A stretch of 64,000 nt of DNA from Agrobacterium vitis (lineage in GTDB: Bacteria > Pseudomonadota > Alphaproteobacteria > Rhizobiales > Rhizobiaceae), in contig NZ_CP146242.1 of the NCBI RefSeq assembly GCF_037039395.1, positions 1 to 64,000 on the forward strand. Reading direction: 5' to 3'. Of this stretch, positions 1 through 7,596 are shown piece after piece. The position numbers and the translations under genes are program-made. The notes beneath the pieces are model-generated. The model had not been told where the DNA came from. It did no database searches and worked only from the letters and a program-made list of their open reading frames with translations. Each line of letters opens with the position of its first letter. Position 1 is the stretch's first letter.

Positions 1-88
1 GAAGCGCGGTCTCCGCCCCATTGGATTGGGTGTATTTTGAGGCTTGCTGCGTATGCGAGAAGGTTTCCAGTTTTATCTGGAGATTTGC

Positions 89-541
89 ATGGCAGATGAT
101 GGATTTGTTGGTCGCTACGAAGTTGTCGAGCCGCGCCGCGGTAACCGGCGTTGGCCGGATGATGTGAAGGCGCGGATCGTGGCGGAAAGCTTTGAGCCTG
201 GTGTTCGTGTTGTGGATGTCGCGCGCCGTCACGGCGTTATAGCAAACCAGCTTTCCGATTGGCGACGTCAAGTGCGTGACGGCATTCTGGTGCTGCCGTT
301 TGCGGCGGCAACGACGCCGTCGGAGCACGATGGTGTCGAGCCGTCATTTGTTCCTCTGGCAATCGCTGCGGAGCCGCCTGAGCCTGTCAATCGTTTGCCG
401 CTGCCGAAGCTGGCCTCCGACGGGCCGAGTGTGCAGGTTTTGACGTTGGAGATTGGCTCAGACGTTGTGATGCGGGTTCCTAATAATGTGCCCGTTGAAC
501 GGGTCGCCGCTCTGGTTCACGCTGTGCGAGGAGCGTCATGA
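89..541 (+). CDS. tnpA: IS66 TnpA (helix-turn-helix accessory protein)
   Basis: Small first protein of IS66 elements, a predicted DNA-binding accessory protein needed with TnpB and TnpC for transposition. Residues about 15-55 form the helix-turn-helix region (RRWPDDVKARIVAES, then VVDVARRHGV and SDWRRQ), like the N-terminus of IS3 OrfA. I prefer the ATG at 89 (MADDGF, 150 aa) over the in-frame ATG at 44, because family members begin only a few residues before the helix-turn-helix. Its stop overlaps the tnpB start (ATGA at 538-541), suggesting translational coupling. Identity is firm; the start is less so. Confidence 0.85.
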   Translation: MADDGFVGRYEVVEPRRGNRRWPDDVKARIVAESFEPGVRVVDVARRHGVIANQLSDWRRQVRDGILVLPFAAATTPSEHDGVEPSFVPLAIAAEPPEPVNRLPLPKLASDGPSVQVLTLEIGSDVVMRVPNNVPVERVAALVHAVRGAS

Positions 542-891
542 TCGTCGCGGGCCAACGACTGCCGATCCTGATCGCAACCCGTCCGGTTGACTTCCGCTGT
601 GGGCATCAGGCGCTGGCTTTGATGGTGCAGACCGAGTTGAAGCTGGACCCGCATTCCGGGGTGACGGTGATCTTCCGGTCGAAGCGCGGGGATCGTCTGA
701 AGATCCTGGTGTGGGATGGCACAGGAATGGTGCTAACTTACAAAATTCTTGAACATGGAAGCTTTGCCTGGCCCAAGGTTCAGGATGGGACGATGCGTCT
801 TTCCAGGGGTCAATATGAGGCTTTGTTCGAAGGTCTTGACTGGCGGCGGGTGATGGCGCAACGGGTGACCGCGCCGTCGGCGGCAGGATGA
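538..891 (+). CDS. tnpB: IS66 TnpB (Orf2 family)
   Basis: The 117-aa second protein of IS66 elements; known members are required for transposition but their biochemical role is not established. It carries the family core near the N-terminus (TRPVDFRCGHQALALMVQ) and the VWDGTGMVLTYKILEHGSF segment at about residues 58-77. It starts four bases before the tnpA stop and lies 62 bp upstream of tnpC. Length is normal for the family and no disruption is seen. Confidence 0.9.
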   Translation: MIVAGQRLPILIATRPVDFRCGHQALALMVQTELKLDPHSGVTVIFRSKRGDRLKILVWDGTGMVLTYKILEHGSFAWPKVQDGTMRLSRGQYEALFEGLDWRRVMAQRVTAPSAAG

Positions 892-953
892 TTGTTCGGC
901 CGTCTTTCTATTGTTTTATTTGGATTTTTTGAGCTGCTTTGCTATAAAGCGGC

Positions 954-2642
954 ATGTCGCAACCTATTGATCTCAGCCTGTTTCCGGACCTTCCGCCAGA
1001 GGTAGTCAAAGCCTTTGCGGCGATGCAGTTCGAACTGTCGGTCGAGCGTGCGGCACGCCAGCATGAGCAGGCGGTCGTTGCCGAAAAGGACGCGTTCATC
1101 ACTGAGCTGAAGGAACTGATCGAGAAGCTTGAGGGGCAGGTTCACGACTACAGGCGCACGAAGTTCGGGCCAAAATCGGAAAAGCTCGATCCGGCGCAGA
1201 TGGAACTGGCACTGGAAGACCTTGAAACGGCGATTGCCGAAACACAGGCGCGGATCGCCGCCGTCGAGAAGAAGATCGAAGCCAGCGCAGATGATCCCGA
1301 AAAGGCTGGCAATTCTGGAGAGGTTGGCGATCCGGACAAGGCCGTTTCTCGCAAGGAGCGCAAGGCCCGTGCACTGCCCGAACACCTGCCGCGGGTCGAG
1401 CGCGTGATCGAGCCCGATAGCATCGTTTGTCCCTGCGGTTGCGGCAACATGGTCCGGATCGGCGAGGACCGGACGGAACGGCTCGACCGGATCCCGGCGC
1501 GCTACGAGGTGATCGTCACGATCCGCCCGAAATACGCATGCCCCAAGGGTCGAACCGGCGTCGTCCAGGCCAGAGCGCCGGCGCATCTTCTGGAAGGGAG
1601 CTGGCCGACGGAGGCCCTTCTGGCGGAGATTGCCGTCTCCAAGCATTCCGAACACATGCCCCTCAACCGTCAGGCCGAGGTCATGGCGCGACACGGCGTG
1701 CCAATCGACCGCACGGTGCTGGCCGATTGGATGGGGCGCACGGGTAGCGAAATCGCACCGGTGGTCGACCACATGGCCAAACGGCTGCTGTGGGAAAGCA
1801 CGCGCCTCTATGTCGACGAAACGACCGCCCCGGTGCTGGATCCTGGGCGAGGCAAGACAAAGACCGGCTATCTCTGGGCCGTGCTGCGTGACGACCGCGG
1901 CTGGAATGGTTCTGCTCCGTCAGGTGTGGTGTTCCATTATCGGCCCGGGCGTAAAGGAGAATATGCCGCTGAGATCCTTGACGGGTTCAACGGCACAATC
2001 CAAGTGGATGCCTACGGCGGTTACTCTCATCTCGCTACGTCCGATCGTATCGGCGGCGCTCCGCTGAAGTTGGCTTTCTGTTGGGCACACGGGCGCAGAA
2101 AGCTGATCAAGGCCACGCCAAAGAGCGGATCGCCCATCGTCGACGAGGCGTTGGTGCGGATCGCCGCGCTCTACAAGATCGAAGACAGTATCCGAGGCTC
2201 AGACCCCGAACATCGCCGGGCAGTTCGACAGGACCTGTCCCTCCCGCTGGTGGAGGAGTTCTTCACCTGGCTGGCAGCCCAGGCCGCGCGCGTCTCACGC
2301 AAATCTGACCTCGGAAAAGCCCTGGCCTATATGCTGACGCGACAGGACGGATTCCGGCTGTTCCTGGACGATGGCCATGTCGATATCGACTCCAACCTGG
2401 TGGAAAACGCGATCCGCCGCCCGGCCATGAACCGCCGCAATGCGCTCTTTGCGGGGCACGATGAAGGGGGCCGCAATTGGGCTCGGTTTGCCAGTCTTAT
2501 CGGCACTTGCAAAATGAACGGCGTTGAACCTTACGCCTATCTTTGCGACCTCTTCACCCGCCTCGCAAACGGCCACCTCGTGAAAGACATCGATGCCCTG
2601 ATGCCTTGGGCCTATGCCACCCGCATCAAGGCCTCACAATGA
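954..2642 (+). CDS. tnpC: IS66 TnpC transposase
   Basis: The 562-aa DDE transposase of the element. The N-terminus (about 20-60) is a leucine-rich coiled coil. A zinc-binding segment follows at about 158-200 (CPCGCG, later YACPKG). The IS66 catalytic domain runs from about 225 to 515, with YVDETTAPVLDPGRGKTKTG, VDAYGGYSHL, FCWAHGRRK and DIDSNLVENAIRRPAMNRRN as family blocks. A short C-terminal IS66 domain ends near the stop. It is full length and follows tnpB, so it is probably functional. Confidence 0.93.
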   Translation: MSQPIDLSLFPDLPPEVVKAFAAMQFELSVERAARQHEQAVVAEKDAFITELKELIEKLEGQVHDYRRTKFGPKSEKLDPAQMELALEDLETAIAETQARIAAVEKKIEASADDPEKAGNSGEVGDPDKAVSRKERKARALPEHLPRVERVIEPDSIVCPCGCGNMVRIGEDRTERLDRIPARYEVIVTIRPKYACPKGRTGVVQARAPAHLLEGSWPTEALLAEIAVSKHSEHMPLNRQAEVMARHGVPIDRTVLADWMGRTGSEIAPVVDHMAKRLLWESTRLYVDETTAPVLDPGRGKTKTGYLWAVLRDDRGWNGSAPSGVVFHYRPGRKGEYAAEILDGFNGTIQVDAYGGYSHLATSDRIGGAPLKLAFCWAHGRRKLIKATPKSGSPIVDEALVRIAALYKIEDSIRGSDPEHRRAVRQDLSLPLVEEFFTWLAAQAARVSRKSDLGKALAYMLTRQDGFRLFLDDGHVDIDSNLVENAIRRPAMNRRNALFAGHDEGGRNWARFASLIGTCKMNGVEPYAYLCDLFTRLANGHLVKDIDALMPWAYATRIKASQ

Positions 2643-2740
2643 GCTCGTCAGATACTCATCGGTGAGCTCACATCCGGCCCCCAGGCAAAACTATCAAGCC
2701 GCTGCAACTGAAAAATCAATGGGGCGTGGACGCCGCATAC

Positions 2741-3043
2741 AGTGTAAATGCCACGTCAGCAAGATTGATGTCAGGAACCCGCTGTAAATGTACCGCAAGC
2801 CGGGATGCCGCAGCCCGAAGCGATGTTTCTGTCTTGGCAGACGAATGTAACGTTGGGGGAAGAGACTTAAAATCAGGACCCACAGTGTCCCACATGAGAC
2901 CCTTCCATATCTCTAAAAAACAAATAGTTAGCTATAGAGTGGCCCACGTAAAAACGAACGACCACGACAAACGATGCGCTATCATCCAAAAAGAAGTACC
3001 GCATCGAAACGCTGCCAGAATCCTGGAGTGAGAGGATACAAAG
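2741..3043. other. Unassigned sequence between IS66 end and IS3 scrap
   Basis: About 300 bp between the right end of the IS66 element and recognisable IS3 sequence. Short open frames occur on both strands, but none has a ribosome-binding site or resembles a protein family I know. It may be decayed IS3 sequence, since an IS3 transposase tail follows directly. Confidence 0.4.
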
Positions 3044-3190
3044 GCGGACGTTCTTGATTATATTCAACGCTTCTACAACCCGAACCGTCCCCATTCGATA
3101 CTCGACTATCTCAACACCATGGAATTTGAAAACAAGGTGGGACTAGCCAAACTCTGTGTCCGATACACCAGCAGCGGGCCAAACACCGAT
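3044..3190 (+). pseudogene. IS3-family OrfB transposase, C-terminal remnant
   Basis: The plus strand reads ADVLDYIQRFYNPNRPHSIL and then DYLNTMEFENKVGLA, the extreme C-terminus of an IS3-family OrfB. It aligns with the end of the OrfB at 18339-19230 (ADVFDYIERFYNPKRRHSTL). The following bases, about 3150-3180 (ACCAGCAGCGGGCC), resemble that element's right end (ACCGGCAGCAGGCC). Only the last 45 or so codons survive, with no start and no upstream domain, so this is a dead scrap. Confidence 0.8.
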
Positions 3191-3268
3191 TCCGATGAAA
3201 GCACGGCTCTAGCATTCAGACAGAGATATGTTTATTCCAATTTTAGCATCTAATCCGTTGGACCAAAT

Positions 3269-5005
3269 ATGTATCCAGATATCGCCGATTATACCTCTGA
3301 AAAGCAGCTTGATTTTGAACGGCTGCGTAATGAAATTGTGATAGATTGTTCCTTTGTTCCATCATTTGGCCTTCACAGTGATATTCGGCAGCAGGTCGAA
3401 ATGCTGGAACGGGAATTCGCGGGGCAGTCCCGACTGAAACTCGTGCATGCGGTGTTGAACATGTTGGTACGGCGGGGTGTGGCTGTAGATATAGTCTACG
3501 GCCACTTTCGTGCGCTGTGGGCGGAGCATGCTGATTTCCTGCTTGAGACGCTTGACAGCCGGTGGCTGGTTTCGGCTTGCGATACGATCTGTGATTGTTC
3601 GCCCGATGAAAGCGAACGACAAGTGGCTATTTTGGTCAGCCTTTTTGTCAATACACTTAAACTTGCAGAAACTGAGCGGCTCATGACTGCTTCGGTCGAG
3701 GTCGATAAATCCCGTATTAAAGGACGTATGCCGCTTTTCGATGGCTTAACAGCCTTTATGCCAGGAAAAGGCGACATGCCCATCAATTTGCTGAGACGGA
3801 TAGATCGAGCTGTGCGGCCGGAAACATTGATCGGAAAGATCGGCAGAGAACTGATCAACCGAGCCCTTTCGAGCGATACGTTGTTTGCACGGTTTTCTAA
3901 AATTGCGACGCTCAATAAATGGCGTGACTACCTTTCGCCAGTCCACCCCGCTACTGCTTCAATACCCGATCGCACCCAAGTCGCGATGAAACTAGACCAG
4001 CCTAGCTATATACTCCTTAATGATACGGGCCGGCTAGGAGGTAGCTTTCACATCGGAACGCTTTATGCCTGCACCGCGATCCGCGAAAGCTTGGCTAATC
4101 GGGGACTCCACGAAATTGGTTGGGCTAATGACCGTGAGAGGTTCAATCAACTCCTTGCCGATGGATTATCCCAGCCCACGCTAGTCGTTCTGAACGGCGA
4201 AGGTACACTCCACCACGGCTCGCAGCGCGCTGCCGAACTATTGGCGATCTGCGAAGATGCAAAAGAGCAAAAAATTGGTGTCGCAGTTGTAAACTCAGTT
4301 TGGGAGTTTAATCCCGACAATATGCTTTCCGCACTAAAGGCAGCGGACTTGATCCATGTCCGCGACAACATCTCACGCGATGCTCTTCCGAGTGAGATGC
4401 ATGCTGAAGTGACACCCGATGTGTCGATTAAGTTGTTTTTTCGGATGGCGCGCGGTGGACAATTCTTGCCGCCACAGCACGAGATCGGAGTTATGGACAG
4501 CGTCGTGCAAACAGTTACTGATGCGCTTCTTGGTTTTGCAGAAGAAGGGGGCTTTCCATTTTATGCGATGCCTGGAGGTAACCTACGCACTATAAGAACT
4601 GCGGTTGCCGCGCGATCAGGGTCAGTTTGGCCTCATTTGCTACAACTGACCGATGTTATGACAGCCCACTCGTGGGTCACGGGTAGGTTCCATGGGTTGA
4701 TTGCTGCACTTTGTGCTGGTCGTCCAGTCTGCGCGCTAAGCTCTAACACTGCCAAGATTGAGGGCTTTCTACGTGATGCAGGCTTAGCTGAGGAATGCCT
4801 CCTTGGCACTGATTGGATCTCTGCTCCAGCTGAGCACAAACGAAATGAGCTCGTGTCGCGTTTCGTGATGCAGCGAACTCCGGCCTTCATCCAGCGCCGG
4901 GACAGTTATTTGGAAACAGCTCAAATTCAAATCGATAAAATGTTCGACGCGGTGGCCGGGTTGGCAAATGAAAAATTTAAATGCAGCGCTCCGCTGCAGG
5001 ATTGA
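3269..5005 (+). CDS. Polysaccharide pyruvyltransferase family protein
   Basis: A 578-aa protein whose C-terminal half (about 245-555) matches the polysaccharide pyruvyl transferase family, which adds pyruvate ketals to surface glycans. Visible blocks are LLNDTGRLGGSFHIGTLYAC, VVLNGEGTLHHGSQRAAELL, VNSVWEF, and near the end TGRFHGLIAALCAGRPVCAL, typical of the nucleotide-sugar-like C-terminal lobe. The first 240 residues have no family I recognise. No signal peptide is seen, so the protein is cytoplasmic. It opens the polysaccharide block. The sugar substrate cannot be inferred. Confidence 0.75.
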   Translation: MYPDIADYTSEKQLDFERLRNEIVIDCSFVPSFGLHSDIRQQVEMLEREFAGQSRLKLVHAVLNMLVRRGVAVDIVYGHFRALWAEHADFLLETLDSRWLVSACDTICDCSPDESERQVAILVSLFVNTLKLAETERLMTASVEVDKSRIKGRMPLFDGLTAFMPGKGDMPINLLRRIDRAVRPETLIGKIGRELINRALSSDTLFARFSKIATLNKWRDYLSPVHPATASIPDRTQVAMKLDQPSYILLNDTGRLGGSFHIGTLYACTAIRESLANRGLHEIGWANDRERFNQLLADGLSQPTLVVLNGEGTLHHGSQRAAELLAICEDAKEQKIGVAVVNSVWEFNPDNMLSALKAADLIHVRDNISRDALPSEMHAEVTPDVSIKLFFRMARGGQFLPPQHEIGVMDSVVQTVTDALLGFAEEGGFPFYAMPGGNLRTIRTAVAARSGSVWPHLLQLTDVMTAHSWVTGRFHGLIAALCAGRPVCALSSNTAKIEGFLRDAGLAEECLLGTDWISAPAEHKRNELVSRFVMQRTPAFIQRRDSYLETAQIQIDKMFDAVAGLANEKFKCSAPLQD

Positions 5006-5239
5006 GATGCCTCCAATAAATTGACGGGCACCCCTAACCGAGGTGCTTTCAACAAACTCCTCATCATCCGCACACCAAATCAAACCTTTACCGAAAAGGT
5101 CCTGGTTCTAGTTTCAATGCCGAGTAACAGCCGGTTCAAAGGCCAGGTGATAAGGAAGCCAAATTAATCTAGCAGTTTGTTATTAAAAAAATTAGGAAGT
5201 TCTTTATAGGAGTCTTTGTGGGAATATGAGGGGAATGCA

Positions 5240-6223
5240 ATGTCTGATGTTATTATGGTCCTGGGTATGCATCGGACCGGAACAAGCTCGGTTGCCGGCA
5301 CCTTGGTTAAGCTGGGAGGGGGCGCCCCTCAGCACTTGATGCCAAATAGCGCATTTAATGAGCGCGGTTATTTTGAATCCAATGTCATTGCCCAGCTAAA
5401 CGATGAAATTCTAGCGTCTGCTGGGACCCGGTGGGATGATTGGCGCGAGTTCAATCCAGATTGGTATAACAGCACCGTCGCACGGAGTTTTCAAGCGAGA
5501 GCAAGAGAAGCCTTTGCTGAAGAGTTCGGCACCGCTCTGCTTCCAGTTATTAAAGACCCACGCATCTGTCGGTTCTTTCCGTTTTGGCGGCAGGTTCTTG
5601 AGGCAATGGGGAAAACCGTTCATGTCGTTATGCCCTTGCGGTCTCCATGGGATACGGCAAAATCGCTGAACTACCGCAACAAAATGCACATGACGCATGT
5701 CATAATGCTCTGGCTGCGGCATGTTCTGGATGCCGAGGCTGAAACCAGAGACCTTCCACGCGCCATTTTCACCTGGCAAGACTTCCTCGGCAACTGGCGT
5801 GGCACATGCGATACTATTTCAGCCGAAACTGGTCTCACTTGGCCGCGCCTTTCGGATAGGTCCATTGCTGAAGTGGAAAGTTTTCTCTCGCGAGACTTAC
5901 AACACCATGCGTCTGAAGAAAAAACTTTTGCCCAACTGCGGCAGGTCAATCATTGGGCTATGGAAACCTATGAAGCCTTAAAGGAACTCTCTAAATCTCC
6001 ACAGTCGAAGGCAGCGCGGACAGCGCTGATTGATGTAAGAGAGGCATTCAACAATTCAGGGGCAATTTTCGGTCGCCTGCTCATCGAATATGAAATTAGC
6101 ATAGAGGAAACAAACCGCTCGTTGGAAGCGGCTGTCCGAGACCGCGACGCCTTGCAAAATACTCAAAATGAGAGTGACGCATATCATACAAACAAGCTCA
6201 ATGAGTCTCGAAGGCACACTTGA
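5240..6223 (+). CDS. Sulfotransferase-family protein (probably frameshifted 5' half of a longer gene)
   Basis: The N-terminus reads VLGMHRTGTSSVAGTL, the 5'-phosphosulfate-binding loop of P-loop sulfotransferases that use PAPS. KDPRICRFFPFW and LRSPWDTAKSL (residues about 105-145) fit the 3'-phosphate-binding and acceptor regions. I chose the ATG at 5240 because GAGGGGA lies just upstream; an in-frame ATG-less extension begins at 5216. The last 45 residues start a coiled coil and then stop at 6223. Removing one T at about 6205 (GAGTCTCG to GAGCTCG) continues the coiled coil into the next frame. Probable role: sulfation of a surface polysaccharide. Confidence 0.75.
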   Translation: MSDVIMVLGMHRTGTSSVAGTLVKLGGGAPQHLMPNSAFNERGYFESNVIAQLNDEILASAGTRWDDWREFNPDWYNSTVARSFQARAREAFAEEFGTALLPVIKDPRICRFFPFWRQVLEAMGKTVHVVMPLRSPWDTAKSLNYRNKMHMTHVIMLWLRHVLDAEAETRDLPRAIFTWQDFLGNWRGTCDTISAETGLTWPRLSDRSIAEVESFLSRDLQHHASEEKTFAQLRQVNHWAMETYEALKELSKSPQSKAARTALIDVREAFNNSGAIFGRLLIEYEISIEETNRSLEAAVRDRDALQNTQNESDAYHTNKLNESRRHT

Positions 6224-7262
6224 ACACGTAAGGAATGAGAGGCAGCGTCTTGAAACTGAATTGGAAGCCGCAGGCCAGACTTCTGAGACACTGACTCTTG
6301 AGCGCGACGCTATGCAGCAAAACTCAAATCACTCTCTCGCTCGTATCGCGGAGCTTCAGGAAACGCTAGAGCATGCCAATAAGGACCGGCAACGCCTCGA
6401 AGTGGAACTGACTAGCGCTCAGGCAGAATGTCAACAGCTGATGTCCCGGGTCGACGTTCTCGCGGACGAGCTACAAACAGCGATAGAGGCCTGCGTTAAC
6501 CTACAAGCAGATCGAGATCAGCGCGATCATGATCTGAAGAAACTAGAGGCCCAAGTCAACGCATTGCAGCACGACCTTGTAAACCGGGAGTCGGAGGTTA
6601 CCGTGTTGCAAGAGGAACTAGCAGGCCGAGACGCACGGACCAGAACACTGCAGGAAGAACTGGCAGGCCGAGACACACAGACCAGAGCACTGCAGCAAGA
6701 ACTGACAGGCCGAGACGCACAGACCAAAGCATTGCAGGAAGAACTAGCAGGCCGAGAAGGGCAAAACACTCGACTGAAAGAAGACTTGATAAATGTTCAA
6801 TCTGCGCTGGCGGCATCAAAAAAGCGGCTCGAGCGATCATTTTTTGGGAAGCTTGATCCCGGAGCCGACAAGCGCCTAGCTCGCAAATTGCTGGCAAGCG
6901 ATTTATTTGACTTTGATTTCTATTGCAGTCAGCTCAAGAACTCACTTATCACGCCGCCTTCCGCACCGATAGATGCTGCTTTGCACTTCGTTAAGGCGGG
7001 CTTCTCGCAAGGCCTTTGGCCGAACGCATTTTTTGATACACATTGGTATCTGTCCCAATACGACGATATCCGCAATTCTGGAATCAATCCGCTATGGCAC
7101 TACCACATCAACGGCTGGAAGGAACGGAGGGACCCTTCAAGGAAATTTTCCACTGCATTTTATCTTGCAGCCTATCCAGATATTCAGGTTGCGAACGTCA
7201 ACCCGCTTCAGCATTTTTTGCGTCACGGCCAGCATGAGGGACGTTCGATCTTTCACATCTGA
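6168..7262 (+). CDS. Coiled-coil protein with C-terminal polysaccharide-locus repeats (3' half of the sulfotransferase gene)
   Basis: About 210 residues of heptad-rich coiled coil (ERQRLETELEAAGQ, KDRQRLEVELTSAQAE and so on), including an in-frame 42-bp repeat array. A domain at about 245-360 carries two repeats of the type FFDTHWYLSQYDDI, NPLWHYHINGWKE, AAYPDI, NPLQHFLRHG. Similar repeats occur in the RgpF-like protein at 10037-11578. No ribosome-binding site precedes the ATG at 6168 or the one at 6201. The frame joins the upstream sulfotransferase if one base is removed near 6205. Most likely one protein of about 674 aa runs from 5240 to 7262. Confidence 0.6.
   Translation: MRVTHIIQTSSMSLEGTLEHVRNERQRLETELEAAGQTSETLTLERDAMQQNSNHSLARIAELQETLEHANKDRQRLEVELTSAQAECQQLMSRVDVLADELQTAIEACVNLQADRDQRDHDLKKLEAQVNALQHDLVNRESEVTVLQEELAGRDARTRTLQEELAGRDTQTRALQQELTGRDAQTKALQEELAGREGQNTRLKEDLINVQSALAASKKRLERSFFGKLDPGADKRLARKLLASDLFDFDFYCSQLKNSLITPPSAPIDAALHFVKAGFSQGLWPNAFFDTHWYLSQYDDIRNSGINPLWHYHINGWKERRDPSRKFSTAFYLAAYPDIQVANVNPLQHFLRHGQHEGRSIFHI
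6564..6773 (+). repeat. Five in-frame 42-bp repeats encoding a 14-residue coiled-coil unit
   Basis: Consecutive units read LQHDLVNRESEVTV, LQEELAGRDARTRT, LQEELAGRDTQTRA, LQQELTGRDAQTKA and LQEELAGREGQNTR. Fourteen residues is two heptads, so unit gain or loss would lengthen the coiled coil without breaking the frame. The last four units are close at the DNA level, indicating recent tandem duplication. Confidence 0.9.
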
Positions 7263-7596
7263 TAAGGTCCGCCAATGAACGAAATTTTTCTTAGCTGTGC
7301 CACAAACTGTGGAGGCGAGAACTGTTTCCACAATGTAACCACACATCTATGTAGCCTATCTCAGGGCCGAAATTTAGACTGGCAATCGAAATGCGAGTGT
7401 TAAAGCATATCGGGCAAATTGGCGCTAAAAATCCCACCAAGGGTTTACAGCTTAGCGCCCTTGACATAGAAAGCCGACCGCACGCTAACCAAATTAATGG
7501 AACTTGATCTCCCAAATGGGAGTGGTTCAACAACTGCTTCATGCGCCTTCAGCGTAGCTTCGCATCACCTAAACAATCCCGAGGTCCAGCACTAAT
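7263..7596. other. Intergenic, no gene recognised
   Basis: About 330 bp between the coiled-coil protein and the glycosyltransferase. No open frame with a plausible start, no strong hairpin and no clear promoter was seen. It may hold the promoter of the downstream AT-rich genes. Confidence 0.4.

Larger units (their letters stand above)
1..2740 (+). mobile_element. IS66-family insertion sequence
   Basis: Three consecutive IS66 genes (tnpA, tnpB, tnpC) lie between inverted ends. The right end at 2720-2740 reads, on the opposite strand, GTATGCGGCGTCCACGCCCC, and the first 20 bases of the window match it at 14 of 20 positions. The left terminus is therefore at, or one base before, the window edge. 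The target duplication cannot be checked because the left flank is outside the window. All three genes are open, so the element may be active. Confidence 0.85.

Noticed and set aside
942..1772. Long open frame on the strand opposite tnpC
   Set aside because: It mirrors the codon pattern of tnpC, has no ribosome-binding site and no family resemblance; similar shadow frames lie opposite most G+C-rich genes here.
6564..6773. Tandem repeats considered as a CRISPR array
   Set aside because: The 42-bp units are contiguous, have no spacers and are in frame in a coiled-coil protein; no cas genes are present.
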